Part shown: in pieces, positions 1-4,435 of the stretch | Position numbering within the stretch: position 1 is the first letter of the stretch | Layout: each line of letters begins with the position of its first letter | Source of the DNA: Clostridiaceae bacterium | GTDB lineage: Bacteria; Bacillota; Clostridia; Oscillospirales; Acutalibacteraceae | Direction: 5' to 3' | Length of the DNA stretch: 13,479 bases | Assembly (NCBI GenBank): GCA_016281115.1 | Contig: JAEEHZ010000190.1 | Coordinates: forward strand, 1-13,479 | The notes under the pieces: model-generated | Seen by the model: only the letters and a program-made list of their open reading frames with translations | The model's database searches: none | Told to the model about the DNA's origin: nothing | Made by a program: the position numbers and the translations under genes

Positions 1-1
1 A

Positions 2-172
2 ATGGCTCTGGCGGTTGTAGTGGCAAAAATCGTAGGCTGTTCTTTGCCCGTACTTGCAAAAAGGATCGGTTTTGACCCTGCGGTTATGGCAAGTCCGTTT
101 ATCACAACAATTGTAGACGCCGTTTCACTGATGATCTATTTCGGAATCGTTTCGAGCGTTATGGCTTTATAA
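2..172 (+). CDS. mgtE: MgtE-type magnesium transporter, C-terminal end (partial)
   Basis: The window opens inside an open frame read from base 2 that ends with TAA at 170-172; 56 residues are visible. The sequence contains a segment reading LPVLAKRIGFDPAVMASPF followed by TTIVDAVSLMIYF, which matches the last two transmembrane helices of MgtE Mg2+ channels/transporters. In that family the Asp of the 'GxDPA' motif lines the ion pore. The cytoplasmic N domain, CBS pair and first helices lie outside the window, so integrity cannot be judged. The final helix ends at the stop with no C-terminal extension, as usual for the family. The next gene is expressed from its own promoter and riboswitch, so co-transcription is not required. 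The family call is fairly sure; the exact paralogue is not. Confidence 0.85.
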   Translation: MALAVVVAKIVGCSLPVLAKRIGFDPAVMASPFITTIVDAVSLMIYFGIVSSVMAL

Positions 173-196
173 ATCAAATGAAATACTTGATTTTTT
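171..196 (+). terminator. Weak AT-rich hairpin with T-run at the mgtE 3' end
   Basis: AAATCAA (171-177) and TTGATTT (187-193) form a perfect 7-bp stem with a 9-nt loop, followed by more T residues. It starts within the mgtE stop codon, and its right arm contains the -35 box of the thiT promoter. The stem is almost all A-T, so termination would be inefficient. Confidence 0.35.
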
Positions 197-215
197 GCGT
201 TTATGGTATTATAAT
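187..215 (+). promoter_or_regulatory. Sigma-A promoter for the TPP riboswitch-thiT unit
   Basis: TTGATT (187-192), a 17-nt spacer and a consensus TATAAT (210-215). Transcription would start near 222, just upstream of the TPP aptamer, so the leader would hold the whole riboswitch. Confidence 0.8.
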
Positions 216-235
216 AACGCAGTAACTAAATAAAC

Positions 236-308
236 TTAAACGGGGGTGCCGTTAGGCTGAGATTATACCCTTTGACCTGATTCGGATAATGCCGGCGTAG
301 GGAGCTTA
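236..308 (+). promoter_or_regulatory. TPP riboswitch aptamer (THI element)
   Basis: The conserved THI-box core is present: GGGGTGCC, then GGCTGAGA, then ACCC with TTTGACCTGATTCGG, then ATAATGCCGGCGTAGGGA. CTGAGA is the part of the aptamer that holds the pyrimidine ring of thiamine pyrophosphate. The strands between GGGTGCC and GGC and between CCGG and GCCGG can pair as the usual helices. It lies upstream of a terminator hairpin and the thiamine transporter gene, which is the expected arrangement for thiamine-repressed transport. The outer P1 helix is weak and its exact limits are uncertain. Confidence 0.96.
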
Positions 309-312
309 TATT

Positions 313-338
313 GCACCGTGCGGTCGCGCGGTGCTTTT
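313..338 (+). terminator. Intrinsic terminator of the TPP riboswitch
   Basis: GCACCGTGC (313-321) pairs with GCGCGGTGC-type bases ending at 334 (9-bp stem including one G-T pair, loop about GGTC), followed by TTTT (335-338). It sits 5 nt after the aptamer and 40 nt before the thiT start, so it is the expression platform. The OFF state on TPP binding should end transcription here. I did not identify a convincing anti-terminator strand by eye. Confidence 0.85.
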
Positions 339-378
339 AGTTTGTAATACTTATCAATCAGTAAGGAGAATAACAAAT

Positions 379-978
379 ATGAAAACCGATTCAAAAAAAC
401 TAAATTCAAACAATATTAAAAGGCTTGTGCTTACCGCCGTACTGATCGGCTTGGCGACTGCACTGAGTATGCTGAAAATTTGGCAAATGCCTTTGGGCGG
501 TTCGGTCACACTGCTTTCCATGTTACCTATCGCACTTATTTCAATTGAGTACGGTGTTGTGTGGGGACTTTCCGGTGCGTTTATTTATTCTTTGCTTCAA
601 ATGGGGCTGTCTATTGCAAAAGTGCTTTCGTGGGGCTTGGCTCCTGCGGCAGTTGTCGGCACAGTACTGCTCGACTATATCCTCGCGTATACTGTTCTCG
701 GCTTTTCGGGTATGTTCAGAAAAAAAGGTGTTCCCGGTATTTGCATCGGCGTGTTTATCGCAGTTCTTTTAAGATTTGTATGTCATCTGCTTTCAGGGGC
801 AATTATATTTGACATTTGGATGCCTGACGATTGGGCTAATCCGTTTATTTATTCTTTCTGCTACAACGGTTTGTATATGCTGCCCGAACTGGTTCTAACT
901 ATGTTAGGCGCTGTTCTGCTGTTCAAAACTCCGAGTTTTAACAAGCTTATGAGCAGTAATATGGAATACAGAAGATAA
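379..978 (+). CDS. thiT: Thiamine ECF transporter S component, ThiT
   Basis: This 199-aa polytopic membrane protein is a substrate-binding S component of an ECF vitamin transporter. It would bind thiamine and work with the shared EcfA/EcfA'/EcfT module, which is not in the window. Family signs include the N-terminal GLATALSMLKIWQMPLGG helix/loop carrying the conserved Trp, a GGSVTLLSMLPI segment, the RFVCHLLSG stretch whose His is one of the thiamine-site residues, and the YNGLYMLPELVLT end. About six hydrophobic segments are visible. Start choice: ATG 379 has AAGGAG at 363-368 ten bases upstream. The frame stays open back to a GTG at 331, but that lies inside the riboswitch terminator stem and was rejected. 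Regulation by TPP through the upstream riboswitch independently supports thiamine as substrate. Confidence 0.95.
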   Translation: MKTDSKKLNSNNIKRLVLTAVLIGLATALSMLKIWQMPLGGSVTLLSMLPIALISIEYGVVWGLSGAFIYSLLQMGLSIAKVLSWGLAPAAVVGTVLLDYILAYTVLGFSGMFRKKGVPGICIGVFIAVLLRFVCHLLSGAIIFDIWMPDDWANPFIYSFCYNGLYMLPELVLTMLGAVLLFKTPSFNKLMSSNMEYRR

Positions 979-987
979 AAATGAAAC

Positions 988-1016
988 TTGAAATTTAAGA
1001 GAATAAATGTTAAAAT
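988..1016 (+). promoter_or_regulatory. Candidate promoter for the small membrane protein/tRNA-Arg unit
   Basis: TTGAAA (988-993), 17-nt spacer, TAAAAT (1011-1016) preceded by TGT, which gives an extended -10. The same stretch holds the inverted repeat TGAAATTT (989-996)/AAATTTCA (1013-1020) with a T-run at 1025-1031. It could therefore instead, or also, be a weak terminator of thiT or an operator dyad. Confidence 0.4.
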
Positions 1017-1045
1017 TTCAGTAGATTTTTTCTTGGAGGAATAAT

Positions 1046-1258
1046 ATGCTTTTAGTCGCCAATACACTTAATATCAACTATTTAGGTCTTGCATTTGGGT
1101 GTATAGTTGCTTTAACGGGGCTGATTATTGCCGTTTCGGCGTTCATAATGCCGTCCTCAAAAAGCAAAAGGCGAGGCTCGGCTTCGGTCAAGCGCACACG
1201 TATAAACTATCAGAAACCACATAATAAAAAGTATAAAACCAAGATAAAATACAAATAA
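1046..1258 (+). CDS. Small basic single-span membrane protein, hypothetical
   Basis: This 70-aa product belongs to no family I recognise. It has a short polar N-terminus, one strongly hydrophobic segment (about residues 12-36, YLGLAFGCIVALTGLIIAV onward) and then a very basic tail of about 33 residues. The tail is rich in Lys and Arg (KSKRRGS, KRTR, KKYKTKIKYK). By the positive-inside rule the tail should be cytoplasmic, where it could touch RNA, ribosomes or phospholipid head groups; that role is inference. ATG 1046 is preceded by an excellent TTGGAGGA Shine-Dalgarno at 1033-1040, which makes real translation likely. The stop codon is only 2 nt before the tRNA-Arg gene, so both could be on one transcript. 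Short length and lack of known relatives keep confidence moderate. Confidence 0.7.
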   Translation: MLLVANTLNINYLGLAFGCIVALTGLIIAVSAFIMPSSKSKRRGSASVKRTRINYQKPHNKKYKTKIKYK

Positions 1259-1260
1259 TT

Positions 1261-1337
1261 CCGCCCGTAGCGAAGCTGGATATCGCAGCAGATTCCGATT
1301 CTGAAGGACAGGGGTTCAAATCCCTTCGGGCGGGCCA
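1261..1337 (+). tRNA. tRNA-Arg (anticodon CCG)
   Basis: A full 77-nt cloverleaf with encoded CCA is visible. The acceptor stem is CCGCCCG/CGGGCGG (7 perfect pairs), discriminator G. The D stem is GCGA/TCGC with an AGCTGGATA loop. The anticodon loop TTCCGAT places CCG at positions 34-36, reading the arginine codon CGG. The variable loop is AGGAC, and the T arm AGGGG/CCCTT encloses TTCAAAT. The anticodon stem has four good pairs plus a G-A mismatch at its base (27-43), and the T stem has one G-T pair. CGG is probably a rare codon in this low-GC genome. No convincing private promoter is seen in the short gap after the upstream gene. Confidence 0.95.
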
Positions 1338-1342
1338 GAAAC

Positions 1343-1366
1343 GCCCCTCGACTAACGCCGAGGGGC
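1343..1366 (+). terminator. Hairpin immediately after tRNA-Arg
   Basis: GCCCCTCG (1343-1350) pairs perfectly with CGAGGGGC (1359-1366) around the loop ACTAACGC. The stem is GC-rich and starts 5 nt after the tRNA CCA end, so it looks like the tRNA terminator or 3' processing boundary. It lacks the usual T-run, being followed by TCAAATAATG. A mutated copy lies at 1865-1887. Confidence 0.6.
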
Positions 1367-1391
1367 TCAAATAATGTTTAATAAAGAATAA
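1344..1391 (+). repeat. Left copy of imperfect direct repeat around the four-helix-bundle gene
   Basis: This 48-nt stretch aligns with 1865-1911 at about 39 of 47 positions by eye, including an unbroken GACTAACGCCGAG core. It contains most of the post-tRNA hairpin and the A/T-rich tail behind it. Distance between copy starts is 521 nt. Confidence 0.75.
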
Positions 1392-1442
1392 CGAATAAAT
1401 TATAATACCACTTAATGGGCGTTTCTGTATTATTCTTTATTA
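1379..1442 (+). repeat. AT-rich inverted repeat upstream of the four-helix-bundle gene
   Basis: AATAAAGAATAA (1379-1390) is complementary to TTATTCTTTATT (about 1431-1442). The 50-nt interior also holds GGGCGTTTCT (1417-1426), the exact complement of AGAAACGCCC at 1337-1346. The gene-free stretch 1376-1492 is thus dominated by potential RNA structure; no ORF is credible in it. Confidence 0.55.
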
Positions 1443-1492
1443 TTCATTCTTTTTTATTTATTCTTTAAAATCGCCGTTAAGGAGAAGAACAT

Positions 1493-1849
1493 ATGTATAA
1501 TAACAATCCTCTCTTAGATAAATCTCTTAAATTCTCTGCGAGAATTGTAAAACTTTATCAATTCTTATCAAAAGATAAAAAAGAGTCAATTATTTCCAAA
1601 CAAATTATACGCAGCGGAACATCAATAGGCGCAAACGCTAACGAAGCGGTTTATGGTATCAGTCAAGCTGATTTTATCGCAAAACTACAAATCTCATTAA
1701 AAGAAACTGCTGAAACGGAGTATTGGTTAAAACTGCTTCTATTGTCAGAGTATATTGATAAAAAAACAGCCAATTCACTTATCGAAGATTGTTTAGAGAT
1801 AAAACGTATCCTAATAGCTTCCCTGAAAACTGCGAAAGGCTCTCAATAA
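1493..1849 (+). CDS. Four-helix-bundle protein (23S rRNA intervening-sequence/S23 family)
   Basis: This 118-aa product fits the small four-helix-bundle family first found inside intervening sequences of 23S rRNA genes; the Avd-type proteins of diversity-generating retroelements share the fold. Family signs: N-terminal amphipathic helix, the strongly conserved QIIRSGTSIGANANEA segment (about residues 37-52), a helix with SQADFIAKLQISLKETAETEYWL, and a C-terminal helix ending in LEIKRILIASLKTAK. Length is typical. Members form pentameric barrels and are thought to bind nucleic acid, but the biological role of stand-alone members is not established. ATG 1493 has AAGGAG at 1479-1484. It is A/T-richer and Lys-richer than its neighbours, sits just after a tRNA, and is enclosed by direct repeats, all suggesting acquisition. 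No reverse transcriptase or rRNA is nearby. Confidence 0.85.
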   Translation: MYNNNPLLDKSLKFSARIVKLYQFLSKDKKESIISKQIIRSGTSIGANANEAVYGISQADFIAKLQISLKETAETEYWLKLLLLSEYIDKKTANSLIEDCLEIKRILIASLKTAKGSQ

Positions 1850-1864
1850 AAGCACGCCTATTTT

Positions 1865-1911
1865 CCCCTAGACTAACGCCGAGTGGCTAAAATAGTATTG
1901 AATATAAATAA
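1865..1911 (+). repeat. Right copy of imperfect direct repeat around the four-helix-bundle gene
   Basis: Degenerate copy of 1344-1391 beginning 15 nt after the four-helix-bundle stop codon. The inner stem has lost pairing through point changes (CCCCT versus AGTGG). New outer arms CTATTTT (1858-1864) and AAAATAG (1889-1895) can still close a hairpin here, so the fold is kept while the sequence differs. Confidence 0.7.
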
Positions 1912-1919
1912 TAAATGAA

Positions 1920-1958
1920 CTCCGCTTATACCGGGCATTGCAACTGGTATTTGCGGAG
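1920..1958 (+). repeat. Two-part hairpin with symmetric internal loop
   Basis: CTCCGC (1920-1925) pairs with GCGGAG (1953-1958). After a TT/TT internal loop, ATACC (1928-1932) pairs with GGTAT (1946-1950), leaving a 13-nt loop GGGCATTGCAACT. The following CATTATTAT is only a weak T-rich tail, so it may be a leaky terminator for the upstream gene or a structured RNA element. The rest of the gene-free stretch 1850-2110 holds the repeat copy and a candidate promoter. Confidence 0.5.
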
Positions 1959-2033
1959 CATTATTATGAGGTTTTCAATTTTCATTGATTTCAAAGGTAA
2001 CCAATATACGGCACCGCACCCATTATTTGTGCG

Positions 2034-2063
2034 TTGATATGTAAGGTGTAGGCATGTTAGAAT
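2034..2063 (+). promoter_or_regulatory. Candidate sigma-A promoter for the CAP-domain gene
   Basis: TTGATA (2034-2039), 18-nt spacer, TAGAAT (2058-2063) with TGT directly in front, giving an extended -10. A small GGCG/CGCC hairpin (2070-2084) follows in the presumed leader, before the Shine-Dalgarno AAAGGAG at about 2097-2103. Confidence 0.5.
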
Positions 2064-2110
2064 TAATTAGGCGCTAAATTCGCCCAAAGCTTTGTGAAAG
2101 GAGAATTAAT

Positions 2111-2983
2111 ATGAAAAAAATAACGAAGCTTTTAGCAGTAGTTCTTGCTGCAATGATAATCGGAGCAGGTGCAGGTGTAAAGGTTGACGCTGCCTGTGCG
2201 CAGGCTCAGGGAGGTTTCAGAACCGTTTGCGGAATTAATCAAAGAGATTGCGGCAATCTAAACGGTAACTTAAATGAGATATTTAACTGTTACGGCCGTA
2301 ACTGCAAATGGGATGTAAACGATTTGCTCAGACGTTTGCTTGGCGGCAAAGCACCTTGTATCGGTTGCGACACCGATTCATCTTGTATTGGCTGTGATAC
2401 CGATTCATCTTGTAGCGGTTGTGATACCGATTCATCTTGTATCGGTTGTGATACCGATTCATCTTGTATCGGTTGTGATACGGATAAATCAAAGCCAAAC
2501 AAGCCCGATTCCGACACTTGCGGAGACAAATGCACCGACACTGCAAAAGACAGATCTTCCGACACCCAAAACAAACCTATCTCTCAGCCCGGCGACGAAG
2601 CAGGTTACAACTCCTCTTATGAGGACGAGGTAATAAGACTTGTAAATGCAGAGCGCGCAAAATACGGTCTTTCCGAACTCAAAAAAGATTCAAAGGCAAC
2701 ACAAGCGGCTCGCATCAGAGCAAAAGAGATCGTAACAAAGTTTTCGCACACCAGGCCCAATGGAAGCTCTTGCTTTACGGCGGCAAAGGAGATCGGCGCA
2801 ACATACCGCTCGGCAGGTGAAAACATAGCATACGGATACAGCACTCCTAAACAGGTAGTAGACGGCTGGATGAATTCGGAAGGTCACAGAAAAAATATTC
2901 TTTCTTCTTCCTTTTCAAAAATAGGAGTAGGTTGTTATAAAAGCGGCAGAGTGCTTTATTGGTCACAGTTTTTTATGGGATAA
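2111..2983 (+). CDS. Secreted CAP/SCP-domain protein with Cys-rich tandem repeat
   Basis: This 290-aa protein has a clear signal peptide: Lys-rich start, hydrophobic core at residues 7-22, likely cleavage after VDA at 27. Residues 28-82 form a Cys-containing region (C29, C40, C47, C60, C65). Residues 83-127 are five 9-residue units of the form CIGCDTDSS. A polar linker with two more Cys (137, 141) leads to a CAP domain at about 170-290. The CAP signature residues are all present: His213 in KFSHTRPNG, Glu237 in AGENIAYG, Glu257 and His259 in NSEGHRKNIL, and the WSQFF end. Bacterial CAP proteins (YkwD-like) are extracellular and mostly of unknown activity. No LPXTG or lysine-rich anchor is seen, so it is probably released or held by the repeat region. 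ATG 2111 has a strong Shine-Dalgarno. It is transcribed alone, closed by the terminator at 3002-3037. Confidence 0.92.
   Translation: MKKITKLLAVVLAAMIIGAGAGVKVDAACAQAQGGFRTVCGINQRDCGNLNGNLNEIFNCYGRNCKWDVNDLLRRLLGGKAPCIGCDTDSSCIGCDTDSSCSGCDTDSSCIGCDTDSSCIGCDTDKSKPNKPDSDTCGDKCTDTAKDRSSDTQNKPISQPGDEAGYNSSYEDEVIRLVNAERAKYGLSELKKDSKATQAARIRAKEIVTKFSHTRPNGSSCFTAAKEIGATYRSAGENIAYGYSTPKQVVDGWMNSEGHRKNILSSSFSKIGVGCYKSGRVLYWSQFFMG
2357..2491 (+). repeat. Five-copy 27-bp in-frame tandem repeat
   Basis: Units begin at 2357, 2384, 2411, 2438 and 2465 and encode C-[IS]-G-C-D-T-D-[SK]-S. Units 3 and 4 differ at two bases; unit 1 uses synonymous GCGACACC and unit 5 diverges at its end. Near-identical neighbours make copy-number change by slippage or recombination likely. 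The opposite strand is also open over the repeat, but only as a by-product. Confidence 0.95.
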
Positions 2984-3001
2984 CTGAATAACCTTTCGCC
3001 G

Positions 3002-3037
3002 AAAAGGCGCCCCCGAAATATCGGGAGCGCCTTTTTT
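3002..3037 (+). terminator. Strong bidirectional terminator
   Basis: GGCGCCCCCGA pairs with TCGGGAGCGCC (3006-3031, one C-A mismatch, loop AATA), followed by TTTTTT (3032-3037). Upstream AAAA (3002-3005) supplies the U-run for the opposite direction. It therefore closes both the CAP gene and the minus-strand efp operon, which converge here. Confidence 0.93.
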
Positions 3038-3075
3038 ATTGAGGAAAAAATATATGTTAAAAAATATAATATGTT

Positions 3076-3681
3076 TTATGACTCATAATCCGAATCGTCA
3101 TACTCTATGTCGGAATCGGAAAAGTCAAACTCCAAATGCTCGCCGCAATTGGGGCATTTTATCTCGCCCTCAGCAAGTACATCTTCGCTTACGCATATCT
3201 TTTCATTGCAAGAGGGGCATGTAACCTCAAAATATTCGTCCATATCATCGGTTATGTCTTCCCCTTCATCTTCGGAAGAATCATCATCTGCTAATTCGTC
3301 TCTCAAATCGCAATCAAAGTCGTCACAATTATCACAATCATAATCGCATTCATCTTCGTCTAAATCGTTAAGGTCGTCATCGTCGTCATAATACTCATCA
3401 TAATCGTCATAATCGTCATCGTCGTCATTGTAGCCAAACTCCTCGTCAAGCTCATAAAGAAGATCGTCAAAATCATCTTCAAGAGTTGCCAGGTCTTCAT
3501 CTACGGCGTCGATATGTTCGGTCATATCATCAACATAGCACTCAAGATCTTCAAGCTCTTCTGCCATTTCCTGCAAAACATCTATAATTGATTTTATCAC
3601 CCTTACCTCGTCTTTGCTTTCGTCAAGACGGATACCTTCGGTCAATCCTTTGATATAGGCAATTTTTTCTATGAGAGTCAT
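3076..3681 (-). CDS. Extremely acidic protein with C-terminal zinc ribbon (CD1247-like)
   Basis: This 201-aa protein is in an operon with efp, the position where clostridial genomes often carry a protein named after the C. difficile CD1247 N-terminal domain. Residues 1-80 are helical and probably coiled-coil (MTLIEKIAYIKGLTEGI onward; repeated D/E-L-E patterns). Residues 81-150 are a low-complexity Asp/Glu/Tyr tract. At the C-terminus CPSC (155-158) and CPNC (176-179) form a standard CxxC...CxxC zinc ribbon. A further cluster C112, C116, C119, C124 lies inside the acidic tract. No enzyme motif is seen. The start ATG has AAAGGAAG seven bases upstream, and the gap to efp is 37 nt without a terminator. 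A role in translation or envelope stress is suggested only by position; function is unknown. Confidence 0.85.
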   Translation of the reverse strand: MTLIEKIAYIKGLTEGIRLDESKDEVRVIKSIIDVLQEMAEELEDLECYVDDMTEHIDAVDEDLATLEDDFDDLLYELDEEFGYNDDDDDYDDYDEYYDDDDDLNDLDEDECDYDCDNCDDFDCDLRDELADDDSSEDEGEDITDDMDEYFEVTCPSCNEKICVSEDVLAEGEIKCPNCGEHLEFDFSDSDIEYDDSDYES

Positions 3682-3718
3682 AATAAATCTTCCTTTCGTA
3701 AGCTATATTGGCTTTTAA

Positions 3719-4276
3719 TTATGCACGGCCGAGATATTCGCCGGTTCTGGTATCTATCTGGATCTTCTCACCCTCATTTATGAACAGCGGCACTTTTATT
3801 TCTGCCCCTGTTTCAAGCGTTGCAGGCTTTTGAACGTTTGTTGCCGTGTCACCCTTGAAGCCCGGCTCTGTTTCGGTTACAGTAAGAACAACAAAGTTGG
3901 GCGGCTCTACGCCAAACACATTGCCCTTGTAAGAAAGAACCTTGCAAACCTCATTTTCTTTAACGAACTTAAAGTTATCAGCTAATATATTTTTGTTTAT
4001 CGGAATCTGCTCATAAGTTTCGTTATCCATAAAATAATAAAGCTCACCGTCGTTATAGAGATATTCCATATCGCGTCTCTCTATATAAGCAGTTGGATAT
4101 TTGTCGTTAGGGTTGAAGGTCTTTTCAACAACGCTTCCTGTGATAACATTTCTTATTTTTGTGCGAACAAAAGCTGCGCCCTTGCCCGGCTTTACATGCT
4201 GAAATTCTATTATAGAAACAACCTGACCGTCCATCTCGAAAGTAACGCCGTTTCTAAAATCTCCTGCACTAATCAT
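3719..4276 (-). CDS. efp: Translation elongation factor P
   Basis: This 185-aa protein has the standard EF-P length and its three-domain layout: KOW-like N domain (about 1-65) and two OB-type domains. EF-P binds between the P and E sites of the ribosome and relieves stalling at polyproline stretches. The loop HVKPGKGAAF puts Lys32 at the tip, the residue that is modified in many bacteria (beta-lysylation or 5-aminopentanol) or left bare. The neighbours carry no modification enzyme such as EpmA or YmfI. The C-terminal GDTATNVQKPATLETGAEIKVPLFI segment is the family signature. The start ATG is preceded by AGGAGGGG. It is the first gene of a two-gene operon with the acidic zinc-ribbon protein and has its own promoter at 4337-4365. 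Confidence 0.98.
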   Translation of the reverse strand: MISAGDFRNGVTFEMDGQVVSIIEFQHVKPGKGAAFVRTKIRNVITGSVVEKTFNPNDKYPTAYIERRDMEYLYNDGELYYFMDNETYEQIPINKNILADNFKFVKENEVCKVLSYKGNVFGVEPPNFVVLTVTETEPGFKGDTATNVQKPATLETGAEIKVPLFINEGEKIQIDTRTGEYLGRA

Positions 4277-4336
4277 TGGTACCCCTCCTAAAAAAGTAAT
4301 ACAACATCAATATAAAAATCGACTGTCATCTTGTAC

Positions 4337-4365
4337 ATTATACATAATACAATAGAAAAAAGCAA
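4337..4365 (-). promoter_or_regulatory. Sigma-A promoter for efp
   Basis: Read on the minus strand: TTGCTT (4365-4360), 17-nt spacer, TATAAT (4342-4337). Transcription would begin near 4330, giving a leader of about 50 nt ending in the AGGAGGGG ribosome site. The gene-free stretch 4277-4435 shows no clear terminator for the upstream glycosyltransferase, so some read-through into efp is possible. Confidence 0.8.
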
Positions 4366-4435
4366 TAGTTTTGAAAAATTTTGTTATGTTCACATATTAC
4401 CGCAAATTGCTAATGACACAAGCATTGATTCGCTT

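Noticed and set aside
331..378. Upstream GTG start for thiT adding 16 residues
   Set aside because: The GTG lies in the riboswitch terminator stem and has no ribosome site; ATG 379 has AAGGAG at good spacing and fits the family N-terminus.
1261..1337. tRNA-Arg as an attachment site of an integrated island
   Set aside because: No second copy of the tRNA 3' end and no integrase are found in the window; only the downstream hairpin is duplicated.
1188..1370. Minus-strand open frame across the tRNA-Arg region
   Set aside because: It reads through the antisense of a convincing tRNA and gives the DLNPCPSESESAAIS-type peptide typical of falsely translated tRNA genes.
1493..1849. Avd accessory protein of a diversity-generating retroelement
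   Set aside because: The fold family matches, but no reverse transcriptase, template/variable repeat pair or target gene is visible; the five-unit Cys repeat nearby is tandem, not TR/VR-like.
2357..2491. Regular 27-bp repeats that might suggest a CRISPR array
   Set aside because: The units are directly adjacent with no spacers, stay in frame with a secreted protein, and vary at synonymous positions; no cas genes are present.
2290..2574. Open frames on the opposite strand and other phase of the Cys-repeat region
   Set aside because: They arise from the periodic repeat, lack ribosome sites and overlap a gene with signal peptide and complete CAP domain.
3370..3430. Trinucleotide-like GTCATC runs as a microsatellite or regulatory repeat
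   Set aside because: They are simply Asp codons of the acidic protein's low-complexity tract.
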